Positions 1 to 5,034 are shown, counted from the stretch's first letter. The stretch: DNA of 5,034 nt from Geminicoccaceae bacterium (GCA_030824835.1 JAPJRA010000345.1:1-5034); one strand, 5' to 3'. Numbers and translations are program-made. Notes: a model not told the origin generated them from the sequence alone.

Positions 1-39
1 GAAGGCGCTTTCATCATCAAGGGCGGAGTGACGCAGTAA
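1..39 (+). CDS. 3' end of an upstream gene (partial)
   Basis: Reading in frame from base 1 gives EGAFIIKGGVTQ followed by a TAA stop at 37-39. The last base of this stop is the first base of the ATG of the tail-fibre gene (TAATG), which suggests the two genes are cotranscribed and translationally coupled. Twelve residues are too few to assign a family. From its position just before a tail fibre it is probably another tail or baseplate gene, but that is inference from gene order only. Confidence 0.6.
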   Translation, partial: EGAFIIKGGVTQ

Positions 40-2480
40 TGGCCGATGCAATCGTCAAGGTCGTGAACAATCGACCTGTGGTGCAAGTCGCGGGAGTGCC
101 GACGTCGCTGCTGGCCGAGGCTCAACAAGCCGCACAGATGGCGCAGCAATATGCCGAACGCACGGGTGCCGGGCTGGCGACAAAAGCCGTGGCTACGAAG
201 GCCGACCTCGCCTCGGTTCCAGCCCCTGCACTTCGCGACAGCGTGTTGGTGACAAGTGATCCTGCAGGGGATGTGGCGAACGGGAATGGCGTTTATTCGT
301 GGAACGGGTCGGGCTGGGTCTGGATCACACCGCGAGTCGATCCCGGCATACAGACCCAGATCGACGACATCCGTGACTCTATGGATGTATCGAAGACCTA
401 TCTACGGCCAGCAGGATCATCGCTGAAATCGGGGAACAGGGCACCATCAAACACGCGCGTGATTGCCGAAAGCATTACCCGCGATGGGGTTCTCAAGAAG
501 CTCCGCATTTATTGGGCGGGCGGCCAGGCCGGGGGAGAGGTCCGCTTTCGAATCTTTGAACGAGTGTCTGGATCGGGGCCGCTTTCGGTTGGCGATCAAC
601 TGGTGAAATCCGGCGAAGATATTGTCCTCTCGCTCGGTCTTTCCGGCTGGCAGACCTTTTCGGTCAATCGAGCGGTAAGAGCGGGACAGTTCTTCGGCTG
701 GTATGCGACGCCCGAAAGCGGGATACCCAACCTTTCGCCCGTGTCTGGGCAGGTGGATGCCGTGGGCTTTGCTAGTGTTGCTGGAGACTATTCAGCTCTC
801 ACCATTGCCTCAATAAGCTCACCAACAACCTATCTTGTTGGCATGGATGTGGTGTCCAGAGTTGTCACAGCCGAGGCTCTGGATGAAACGCGCCAGAAGG
901 TCAATAATCTGGAGGAATCTGGACCTTTCTACACGGAGATCGAGTCTCTCCCACGCCCATCGCCGGGGCGGCAAGGCGTGGTGGAGAGTGTCGGGCCTGT
1001 ATGGTCGGACGGAGCGGCGTGGCTTCGGGTGGCCGATAACCGGCCGGTTGACACGCCTTGGAACCGCATTGCGGCCTTGGCGGCGTCAGACGGCTGGGAG
1101 GCTGTCTACGACCCTGGCAATGCTTGGCATAGGGATCAGACCGGCGGCAATGTCACGCGCCTTTACGACGCGCGCGGAATAATGCCAGACTTCGCTGCGG
1201 TAGGTGTCGGCCCGACGCTCTCGGAGATGGGGGGGCTGACGACGTTAAGCATGGGCGCTGGGAGCGCTACCACGCTTAGAACGGCCGCCTTCGCGTCGCA
1301 GTTGAACGGCCCTTATACGGTTATGTTCGCAGCTCGCGCTTCCGACCCCGCGATCAATCAGGTGGCGGTTGATGGCATTAAATTCGAGCAACGCGTAGCC
1401 GCACTTCTCACAGGCGGGAACTACAGGATGCTCACCAGCGGGGCTGAGCAAGGTGCTGTCCCTGCCGATGGGGCGGCGCATATTTGGACCATGTCTGTTG
1501 ATGCTAGTGGGGATCGGCTCCGCATTGACCACAACACGGTCGTTTCGGCGCCTCCTACCGCGCCCAGGGCCCTCACTGGCTTGACACTCGGAGATCGCTA
1601 CGCGGCGGACGGGCGATATTTTAGAGGGCAACTAGGGCCGCTGCTGGTCTATCGGGGAAACCTGCCGGACGATGCGCGCATCCGTATGACCAAGCTTCTC
1701 ATGGAGCTTGCAGAGATCGACCTGCCGCCTCTCTCAATCACCAGCCCGTCCTCTATCTCGATGGATGAGAACGGAGTTTATTTTGACAAAGACCCCGACA
1801 CCAAGCGTAATCCGGCATCCGTAACGAAGATGCTGTCGCTTCTGACGGCCTGGGAATATATCGAGGACCCAGACGCCGTCGTCACGGTCATTTCCGAAGA
1901 CATCATCCACAATATCGACAATAGCCCTATGCTACAGTCAGGTGACCAGATAACGATCCGAAATCTGATGTATATGGCGATGCTGCCGTCGTCGAATAAT
2001 GCAGTGACGGCGATAGCGAGGATTGCTGGCGAGGCTATGCCTGGCGCTGATGCGCCCTTGGTCAAGTTCGTCGGCGCAATGGCTGTCAAGGCAGCGGACT
2101 TGGGCATGTCGGGGTCTAGTTGGCCGACGCCTAGCGGGTTGGGGAGAGTAAGTGCTTCTGCGCGCGACTGCGCCAAGCTCGCCTTGGCCTACGCAGCCGT
2201 GCCCGAGTTGGCGGATATTGGCGCAACCATGAGCCGGAACATCGAAATCACGGGAGCAAACGCCCGGTCTTTCGCGATCACACACACGGCTGCGGCCGCT
2301 AATCTTCCTAATCTGGTCTGCGCAAAAACCGGCACGGGCGACAGCAAATTCACGTTGGCGGCGGTCTGTTTGGTCGGGGGAAAACCCTGCGCCTTCGTGG
2401 CTCTCGCCAATGCGACGGTCGCAGGTCGCAACGCGGACGTGCTCCGAATGGCCGAAAGGCGCATTTGGGAGTCGGCATGA
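39..2480 (+). CDS. Phage tail-fibre-type protein with LamG-like domain and C-terminal D-Ala-D-Ala carboxypeptidase (peptidase S11) domain
   Basis: This 813-residue modular protein probably sits at the phage tail tip, binds the host surface and acts on, or binds, peptidoglycan stem peptides. Residues 1-60 are an Ala/Gln-rich helical start. Residues 84-95 (GVYSWNGSGWVW) and about 319-331 (GPVWSDGAAWLRV) match the short Trp-containing repeats common in phage tail fibres. About 135-270 is beta-rich, and 274-295 looks like a short coiled coil. About 350-562 resembles a LamG/concanavalin-type lectin fold ending in a typical LLVYRGNLPDDARI strand. About 570-813 is a peptidase S11 domain with SxxK at S594-K597, SxN at S651-N653, KTG at 763-765, and the family's NPxGL-like element as TPSGL (697-701). 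The penicillin-binding C-terminal domain of cellular DacA is absent, and no signal peptide is visible. The start is supported by GGAG at 25-28 and by the overlap with the preceding stop. The S11 call is firm; tail-fibre placement is inferred from architecture; enzymatic activity is unproven. Confidence 0.8.
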   Translation: MADAIVKVVNNRPVVQVAGVPTSLLAEAQQAAQMAQQYAERTGAGLATKAVATKADLASVPAPALRDSVLVTSDPAGDVANGNGVYSWNGSGWVWITPRVDPGIQTQIDDIRDSMDVSKTYLRPAGSSLKSGNRAPSNTRVIAESITRDGVLKKLRIYWAGGQAGGEVRFRIFERVSGSGPLSVGDQLVKSGEDIVLSLGLSGWQTFSVNRAVRAGQFFGWYATPESGIPNLSPVSGQVDAVGFASVAGDYSALTIASISSPTTYLVGMDVVSRVVTAEALDETRQKVNNLEESGPFYTEIESLPRPSPGRQGVVESVGPVWSDGAAWLRVADNRPVDTPWNRIAALAASDGWEAVYDPGNAWHRDQTGGNVTRLYDARGIMPDFAAVGVGPTLSEMGGLTTLSMGAGSATTLRTAAFASQLNGPYTVMFAARASDPAINQVAVDGIKFEQRVAALLTGGNYRMLTSGAEQGAVPADGAAHIWTMSVDASGDRLRIDHNTVVSAPPTAPRALTGLTLGDRYAADGRYFRGQLGPLLVYRGNLPDDARIRMTKLLMELAEIDLPPLSITSPSSISMDENGVYFDKDPDTKRNPASVTKMLSLLTAWEYIEDPDAVVTVISEDIIHNIDNSPMLQSGDQITIRNLMYMAMLPSSNNAVTAIARIAGEAMPGADAPLVKFVGAMAVKAADLGMSGSSWPTPSGLGRVSASARDCAKLALAYAAVPELADIGATMSRNIEITGANARSFAITHTAAAANLPNLVCAKTGTGDSKFTLAAVCLVGGKPCAFVALANATVAGRNADVLRMAERRIWESA

Positions 2481-2556
2481 ACCGGCGCTATGCTGGACGC
2501 CCCTAAGGTTGGCCGCTGAGGAATGCGCAACTACCCATGCGGGGATGTCCATTCTT

Positions 2557-2564
2557 GGGAGGGG
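2557..2564 (+). promoter_or_regulatory. Ribosome binding site deciding the start of the second S11 gene
   Basis: A strong Shine-Dalgarno sequence, GGGAGGGG, has its GGAGG core at 2558-2562, seven bases before the ATG at 2570. The alternative in-frame ATG at 2537 has no comparable site upstream, and starting there would put this motif inside the coding sequence. The start at 2570 is therefore preferred. Confidence 0.7.
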
Positions 2565-2569
2565 TGGGA

Positions 2570-3427
2570 ATGAACCTGATTAGCGCTTTGCGGGGATGGG
2601 GTGTGCCAGCCCTCTTGGAGTTGCCTCGGAGGGCGGTCGATCTGGCCGGGGCTGCCCCACCCGTTACCGCGGTGGCGACCATATCAACTCGCCTTTCTGA
2701 CGGGGCGGTGCTGGCCCAGAAGAACGGCCACGCGCAGTATCCGATCGCGTCGATCACAAAACTTCTTACGGCGATCATAGTCGAGGAGACCATCGCCGAT
2801 CTTTCTGCCCCAATCCGCGCCAAGCCCGGCGACATAATCAACCCTAACATCCCATTCTGCGTGCAAGCCGGAGAGACCACGACATTTGGAGATCAACTCG
2901 ACGGGATGTTGATTAGCTCTGACAACAATGCGGCTCAACTTCTAGGCAGATCGGCTGTCCAATACTTGCAACCCGACCTGGACGACCAGGCGGCAGCGCG
3001 CCGATTCCTTGATCTCATGAAGAGCCGAGCAAGCGCATTGGGGATTGAGGTCCGCACGGACTTTGAGTGGGCCTATACCTCCGCCGTGATGAGTCCGAGA
3101 GAGGTGGTGGCCATGCTCGAGCATATTTACCGGCATCTGCCGAGGACACTTGCTGCGATGACGACCGGATCTAAAGAGATCGCAGTGCGCACCGATGACG
3201 GTGGGATAAGATCATATACTGCGAAAAGCACAACCGGAGAGCGAGACCGTCGCCGCCTGACCGGGTTTGCTGGAGCAAAAACCGGTACGGAAGACTGGAA
3301 GGGCTCTGTGGCTATCCTGTGGAAGCCGCGACCAGGGGACGATGTGGTCGCCACAGTCGTGCTTCGAAGCTCTCCACATAGCGCCCGCTATCGCGACGCG
3401 CTGCGATCCATACGTGGAAGCGTCTAA
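2570..3427 (+). CDS. Stand-alone peptidase S11 (D-alanyl-D-alanine carboxypeptidase-like) protein
   Basis: This 285-residue protein belongs to the serine penicillin-recognising fold and would remove the terminal D-Ala from peptidoglycan pentapeptides or bind such peptides. It has S61-I-T-K64 (nucleophile and general base), S117-D-N119 and K237-T-G-T240, in order and spacing typical of S11. SxxK to SxN is 56 residues here and 57 in the fused domain of the preceding gene, and the two domains share layout around the nucleophile, so they are homologous but well diverged. About 30 residues precede the domain; they contain Arg and Pro and do not form a clear Sec signal peptide. The C-terminal PBP5-type domain is absent. 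The usual NPxGL element is not recognisable; the matching place reads DFEWAYTSAVMSP (164-176), so specificity may differ. A longer start at 2537 is possible but less likely. It lies 89 bp after the tail-fibre gene on the same strand. It could be a virion protein, a lysis helper or a moron cargo gene. Confidence 0.75.
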   Translation: MNLISALRGWGVPALLELPRRAVDLAGAAPPVTAVATISTRLSDGAVLAQKNGHAQYPIASITKLLTAIIVEETIADLSAPIRAKPGDIINPNIPFCVQAGETTTFGDQLDGMLISSDNNAAQLLGRSAVQYLQPDLDDQAAARRFLDLMKSRASALGIEVRTDFEWAYTSAVMSPREVVAMLEHIYRHLPRTLAAMTTGSKEIAVRTDDGGIRSYTAKSTTGERDRRRLTGFAGAKTGTEDWKGSVAILWKPRPGDDVVATVVLRSSPHSARYRDALRSIRGSV

Positions 3428-3432
3428 AGCCA

Positions 3433-3486
3433 GCGGGCCTGATCCTGCTGATGACCTTGAACAGCGCTGCCAGCGCCGGCGGATGA
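3433..3486 (+). pseudogene. C-terminal remnant of a membrane-protein gene related to the one at 4280-4828
   Basis: One frame reads AGLILLMTLNSAASAGG then TGA. The end of the intact membrane protein at 4280-4828 reads ASLILLMALNSAASAGG then TGA. By hand the two 54-base stretches agree at 44 positions. Nine codons differ, seven synonymously, so the copies diverged under protein-level selection before this one was cut off. Similarity stops just upstream, within six bases of the stop of the S11 gene. There is no start codon for the remnant, so it is not a gene on its own. It most likely marks the right end of a recombined segment. Confidence 0.65.
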
Positions 3487-3545
3487 CGCTCAATGTGTGC
3501 GCCGAACCTGTGCGCCCGACAACGCGGGCGGAACTGCGGAAGTAG
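3483..3545 (+). pseudogene. Short reading frame overlapping the membrane-protein remnant, probable truncated gene start
   Basis: An ATG at 3483 overlaps the TGA of the preceding remnant in an ATGA arrangement, the same coupling used between the two membrane-protein genes further on. The frame encodes only 20 residues (beginning MTLNVCAEPV) and ends at TAG. It may be the beginning of the gene that followed the membrane-protein gene in the source phage, now cut short. No family is recognisable, and a chance reading frame cannot be excluded. Confidence 0.25.
3496..3519 (+). repeat. Short tandem direct repeat
   Basis: TGTGCGCCGAAC at 3496-3507 is followed almost at once by TGTGCGCCCGAC at 3509-3520, a near-perfect repeat with one inserted C and one base of spacing. 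It lies in the non-genic stretch after the S11 gene. It could be replication slippage in degenerating sequence; a binding function is not supported by anything else here. Confidence 0.35.
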
Positions 3546-3649
3546 AGGGTGGCGCGTTCTGAGCTTACCAAAACAACGCCGGCCGCTGAAGGGGAGATTC
3601 TGTCAAACAGATTCGACCGCTGACGCTCTGACACAAGCTTACGTGCTGA
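3546..3649 (+). other. Degenerate non-genic segment with stops in the DUF1353 frame
   Basis: No convincing gene is visible on either strand. The frame that becomes the DUF1353 fragment has stops at 3587-3589, 3629-3631 and 3647-3649. A GTG at 3549 opens a 24-residue frame that ends at 3623 and resembles nothing I recognise. The segment contains a small inverted repeat, TCTGTcaaACAGA (3599-3611). It is poorer in G+C than the sequence after 3660. It reads as decayed sequence at a recombination boundary rather than as a promoter region; no -35/-10 pair stands out. Confidence 0.5.
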
Positions 3650-3660
3650 GATACAAGCTT
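3630..3660 (+). repeat. Direct repeat GAyACAAGCTT, 20-base period, at a composition boundary
   Basis: GACACAAGCTT (3630-3640) and GATACAAGCTT (3650-3660) are 11-base direct repeats with one mismatch, starting exactly 20 bases apart. The second copy ends where the GC-rich DUF1353-type coding sequence begins. This may be a recombination scar or slippage product. Two helical turns of spacing would also suit a protein binding site, but no other sign of one is seen. Confidence 0.4.
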
Positions 3661-3895
3661 CTGCACCGATCTGGCCAGCATCCCCGCCGTCATCCTGCGC
3701 ACCAGCTGGGGCAAGCGCCTTGCAGCTGACATTGCCCGCTCCGCCATCGTCCACGACCGCATGAGGGCGGACATGCGCTGGCCGAAGCTGCTTGGCGACT
3801 ACGCCTTCTTCGAAGCCATGGGGGTGGACGGCGCGCCCCTGCACAAGCGGCTGATCTGCCTCGCCGCCGTGCTGTTCAACTTCAACCGGGATTGA
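3650..3895 (+). pseudogene. DUF1353-type phage protein, C-terminal fragment without its start
   Basis: The open frame between the in-frame TGA at 3647-3649 and the TGA at 3893-3895 encodes about 81 residues that match what I know of the DUF1353 family. There is SFCTDLASIP near the beginning, a family hallmark (F-x-T-D-L-A-S-I-P), then AIVHDRMRADMRW (the A-x-x-H-D element), then GDYAFFEAMGV and a hydrophobic C-terminal helix. Family members are usually somewhat longer, with an N-terminal beta-strand region before TDLASIP. That part is missing, and three stops lie upstream in this frame. No plausible start codon precedes the TDLASIP motif, and the first ATG lies after the H-D motif. DUF1353 genes are common in tailed phages, often near lysis or tail genes; their function is unknown. 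The fragment shares the high-GC, GCC/CTG-rich codon use of the genes after it, so it belongs to that block. Confidence 0.65.
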
Positions 3896-3940
3896 TCCCC
3901 GGCCGCCGCGTCGTCGGCTCAAGTCTGTTGCTGACGTTTT

Positions 3941-3946
3941 GGAGGG
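3941..3946 (+). promoter_or_regulatory. Ribosome binding site of the holin-like gene
   Basis: GGAGGG precedes two adjacent ATG codons at 3951 and 3954, leaving 5 or 8 bases from the GGAGG core. A TTG at 3939 in the same frame overlaps this site and is unlikely to be the start. Confidence 0.65.
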
Positions 3947-3950
3947 CCGG

Positions 3951-4283
3951 ATGATGGACCTGCCTGATCCCCGCACCGTGGCCGCCTTCTGGGGGCTGTG
4001 CGGCGGGATGTTCTATGGCGCCCTTGGGGTGATCGCGGCCTTCTCCGCCAAGGTCGGAACGCCAGAGGCGCGCCGCCGAGCCGTTCTGGAGCTGATCGCC
4101 GGGACCGTGTTCGCACCTGCTGCGGCTGAGGCCTTCACCGGCATGGTGCTGGCTGTGATCCCCGGCCTCGCCATGCCGGCCGTCGCCCTGACCATCGGCC
4201 TGCTCACCGTGCCTTACGCCCCCTCGTTCATCGAGCGGATCAAGGCTCAACTCGACAAGCGGCTGGGAGGTCGCGAACAATGA
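3951..4283 (+). CDS. Small membrane protein, candidate holin
   Basis: The protein has about 110 residues. A hydrophobic stretch at 11-33 (FWGLCGGMFYGALGVIAAF) is followed by a basic turn (K34, R41-R43). Further hydrophobic stretches lie at about 44-59 and 64-90, and the tail is charged (IERIKAQLDKRLGG). This gives two or three membrane helices with a basic cytoplasmic C-terminus. The size and pattern fit phage holins, which form pores in the inner membrane to start lysis, and the position after tail genes agrees. I do not recognise a specific holin family, and no endolysin lies next to it, so holin is a candidate call only. The start at 3951 (or 3954) is chosen from the GGAGGG just upstream. 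The stop overlaps the next start as ATGA. Codon use is more GC-rich than in the tail-fibre and S11 genes. Confidence 0.6.
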   Translation: MMDLPDPRTVAAFWGLCGGMFYGALGVIAAFSAKVGTPEARRRAVLELIAGTVFAPAAAEAFTGMVLAVIPGLAMPAVALTIGLLTVPYAPSFIERIKAQLDKRLGGREQ

Positions 4284-4828
4284 CCCTGCAAGAAGCCGTC
4301 GCCCTCTACTCCGGCCTGACCTACATCGCCGCCGCCGCCGTGTGCGTGCCGATCGTCAAGGTGCTGGGGCCGCTCTACCCTACCCGGATCACCGCGCCCT
4401 GGCCGTTCATCGTCTGCGGCGCGGTCTATATGGCCGTGCTGTTCTTCCGGGGCGTGACGATCCTGTTTCCGGGCCAAATCGTCACCTTGTCCGCCATCAG
4501 CTGGGTTTCTCCGCTGAAGGCCACGGCGGACCTGATGCTGATGCTGTTCATCCTCGATTACGTGCTGCGGCGCCGGTCGCCTCCGCCTCTGATCGGGCGG
4601 CTGATCCAGATCGCGCTGGGCTCGGGCATGTCGGAGCGCGGCGGCGTGCAGATGGCCTTTGAGGCCCCAGCTATCGCTGTCGCGGACGCTCCCGCGAGCG
4701 AGGACCCCAGCCACCACCAGATCGGGCGCCGCTGGGTGCGAGTGCTGATGCTGTGCGGCGCCGCAGCCGTGCTGGCGAGCCTGATACTGCTGATGGCGCT
4801 GAACAGCGCGGCGAGCGCTGGAGGGTGA
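4280..4828 (+). CDS. Unrecognised membrane protein with about four transmembrane segments
   Basis: This 182-residue protein is not one I recognise. Likely membrane segments are at about 10-30, 41-62, 78-96 and 155-174. A basic RRR (97-99) follows the third, and a soluble linker of roughly 50 residues, Ala/Pro-rich with acidic residues, precedes the fourth. It ends in a small-residue tail, SAASAGG. The start is firm: GGAGG at 4266-4270 lies nine bases upstream, and its ATG overlaps the preceding TGA (ATGA), so it is translated together with the holin-like protein and probably works with it in the inner membrane. A lysis accessory, antiholin or superinfection-exclusion role is possible, but none is shown by a motif. 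A remnant of a related gene's last codons lies at 3433-3486, so this family existed more than once in the ancestry of this phage. Confidence 0.7.
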   Translation: MTLQEAVALYSGLTYIAAAAVCVPIVKVLGPLYPTRITAPWPFIVCGAVYMAVLFFRGVTILFPGQIVTLSAISWVSPLKATADLMLMLFILDYVLRRRSPPPLIGRLIQIALGSGMSERGGVQMAFEAPAIAVADAPASEDPSHHQIGRRWVRVLMLCGAAAVLASLILLMALNSAASAGG

Positions 4829-4831
4829 AGG

Positions 4832-5017
4832 CTAGAGCCGAAACCAGCGGATCGCACCCACAATCACCATCAGCCCGCCGAAGACCAGCAGCCCCACATC
4901 AGCCTTGGCCGCATCGGGATGCATGGGCTTGCCTGCGCGGCGGCGACCGATGCTCATGAGCGCGAAGCCGATACCCAGCCCGCCGGCGGCTATGTCGATC
5001 CAAGCTGGCCAGAGCAT
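4832..5017 (-). CDS. Small two-helix membrane protein, convergent
   Basis: The frame encodes 61 residues with two hydrophobic helices, about 5-24 (AWIDIAAGGLGIGFALMSIG) and 39-58 (ADVGLLVFGGLMVIVGAIRW). They are joined by a basic loop (RRR at 25-27, K31, K38), so the loop probably faces the cytoplasm. No family is recognised. It converges on the 182-residue membrane-protein gene with three bases between the two stops. The ATG at 5017 lacks a clear Shine-Dalgarno sequence, and the frame stays open to the window edge, so the true start may lie beyond 5034. The opposite strand here has no better frame. The regular hydrophobic pattern supports a real gene, moderately. Confidence 0.5.
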   Translation of the reverse strand: MLWPAWIDIAAGGLGIGFALMSIGRRRAGKPMHPDAAKADVGLLVFGGLMVIVGAIRWFRL

Positions 5018-5034
5018 CTGATCAGAACAGCGCC

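Noticed and set aside
39..2480. Diversity-generating retroelement target or CRISPR-like repeat structure in the tail-fibre gene
   Set aside because: No reverse transcriptase, no template repeat and no regularly spaced repeats are present in the window.
1245..2552. Several long minus-strand reading frames opposite the tail-fibre gene
   Set aside because: They overlap a strongly supported plus-strand gene with recognisable catalytic motifs. They have Arg/Ser/Pro-rich low-quality composition and no recognisable domains, as expected of GC-rich antisense frames.
2537..2569. Longer start for the free S11 gene at ATG 2537
   Set aside because: There is no ribosome binding site before it, the strong GGGAGGGG site would fall inside the coding region, and the extra eleven residues add no signal peptide.
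1794..3427. The two S11 domains as beta-lactamases
   Set aside because: Class A enzymes need an ExxLN-type element with the catalytic Glu, and class C enzymes a Y-A-N element. Neither is seen, while the SxxK/SxN/KTG spacing and the TPSGL segment of the first fit S11.
3513..3530. Hairpin CGCCCG-acaacg-CGGGCG as a terminator
   Set aside because: The stem is only six pairs and no T-run follows, so it does not look like an intrinsic terminator.
3599..3611. Inverted repeat TCTGTcaaACAGA as an operator
   Set aside because: Five-base arms occur often by chance, and there is no promoter or intact gene immediately downstream.
3493..3729. 78-residue plus-strand frame
   Set aside because: It runs out of frame through the DUF1353-type motifs, has Arg/Gln/His-rich composition typical of shadow frames, and has no clear ribosome binding site.
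3939..3941. TTG start giving a 114-residue version of the holin-like protein
   Set aside because: The TTG overlaps the GGAGGG ribosome binding site that serves the ATG codons at 3951 and 3954.

Overview
This window looks like the end of a tail-fibre and late-gene region from a prophage or temperate phage of a GC-rich alphaproteobacterium. A Caulobacterales or Sphingomonadales host would fit, but nothing here fixes the genus. The phage assignment rests on the long modular tail-fibre-type protein, the tightly overlapping gene starts and stops (TAATG, ATGA), a truncated DUF1353-type gene, and small membrane proteins of holin-like size. No integrase, capsid, terminase, tRNA or attachment site is visible.

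Layout. Positions 1-39 hold the last codons of an upstream gene. Its stop shares one base with the start of an 813-residue protein (39-2480). That protein reads as tail-fibre N-terminus, beta-rich region, short coiled coil, LamG-like lectin domain, then a peptidase S11 (D-alanyl-D-alanine carboxypeptidase-type) domain with all three active-site motifs (SVTK, SSN, KTG). After an 89-bp gap comes a free-standing S11 protein (2570-3427), also with a full catalytic set (SITK, SDN, KTG). Neither protein shows a Sec signal peptide, unlike cellular DD-carboxypeptidases.

From 3428 to 3950 there is no intact gene. This stretch starts with the last codons of a gene related to the membrane-protein gene at 4280-4828. 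A degenerate, stop-rich segment follows, then the C-terminal part of a DUF1353-type phage gene without its N-terminus. Base composition jumps near 3660 (hand counts: 29 of 60 G+C in 3601-3660, 42 of 60 in 3661-3720), beside a short direct repeat. The simplest reading is a mosaic phage genome: the S11 cassette lies on a recombined segment whose right edge cut into a more GC-rich block.

The GC-rich block continues with two translationally coupled membrane-protein genes (3951-4283 and 4280-4828). The first has holin-like size and topology; the second is an unrecognised protein with about four membrane segments. A small two-helix membrane protein is encoded convergently on the minus strand (4832-5017), only three bases from the preceding stop.

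Working idea (inference): the tail fibre carries a peptidoglycan stem-peptide hydrolase or binder into the periplasm during adsorption. The second S11 protein is either a second virion or lysis component or a moron-type cargo gene. No classical endolysin is present in the window.
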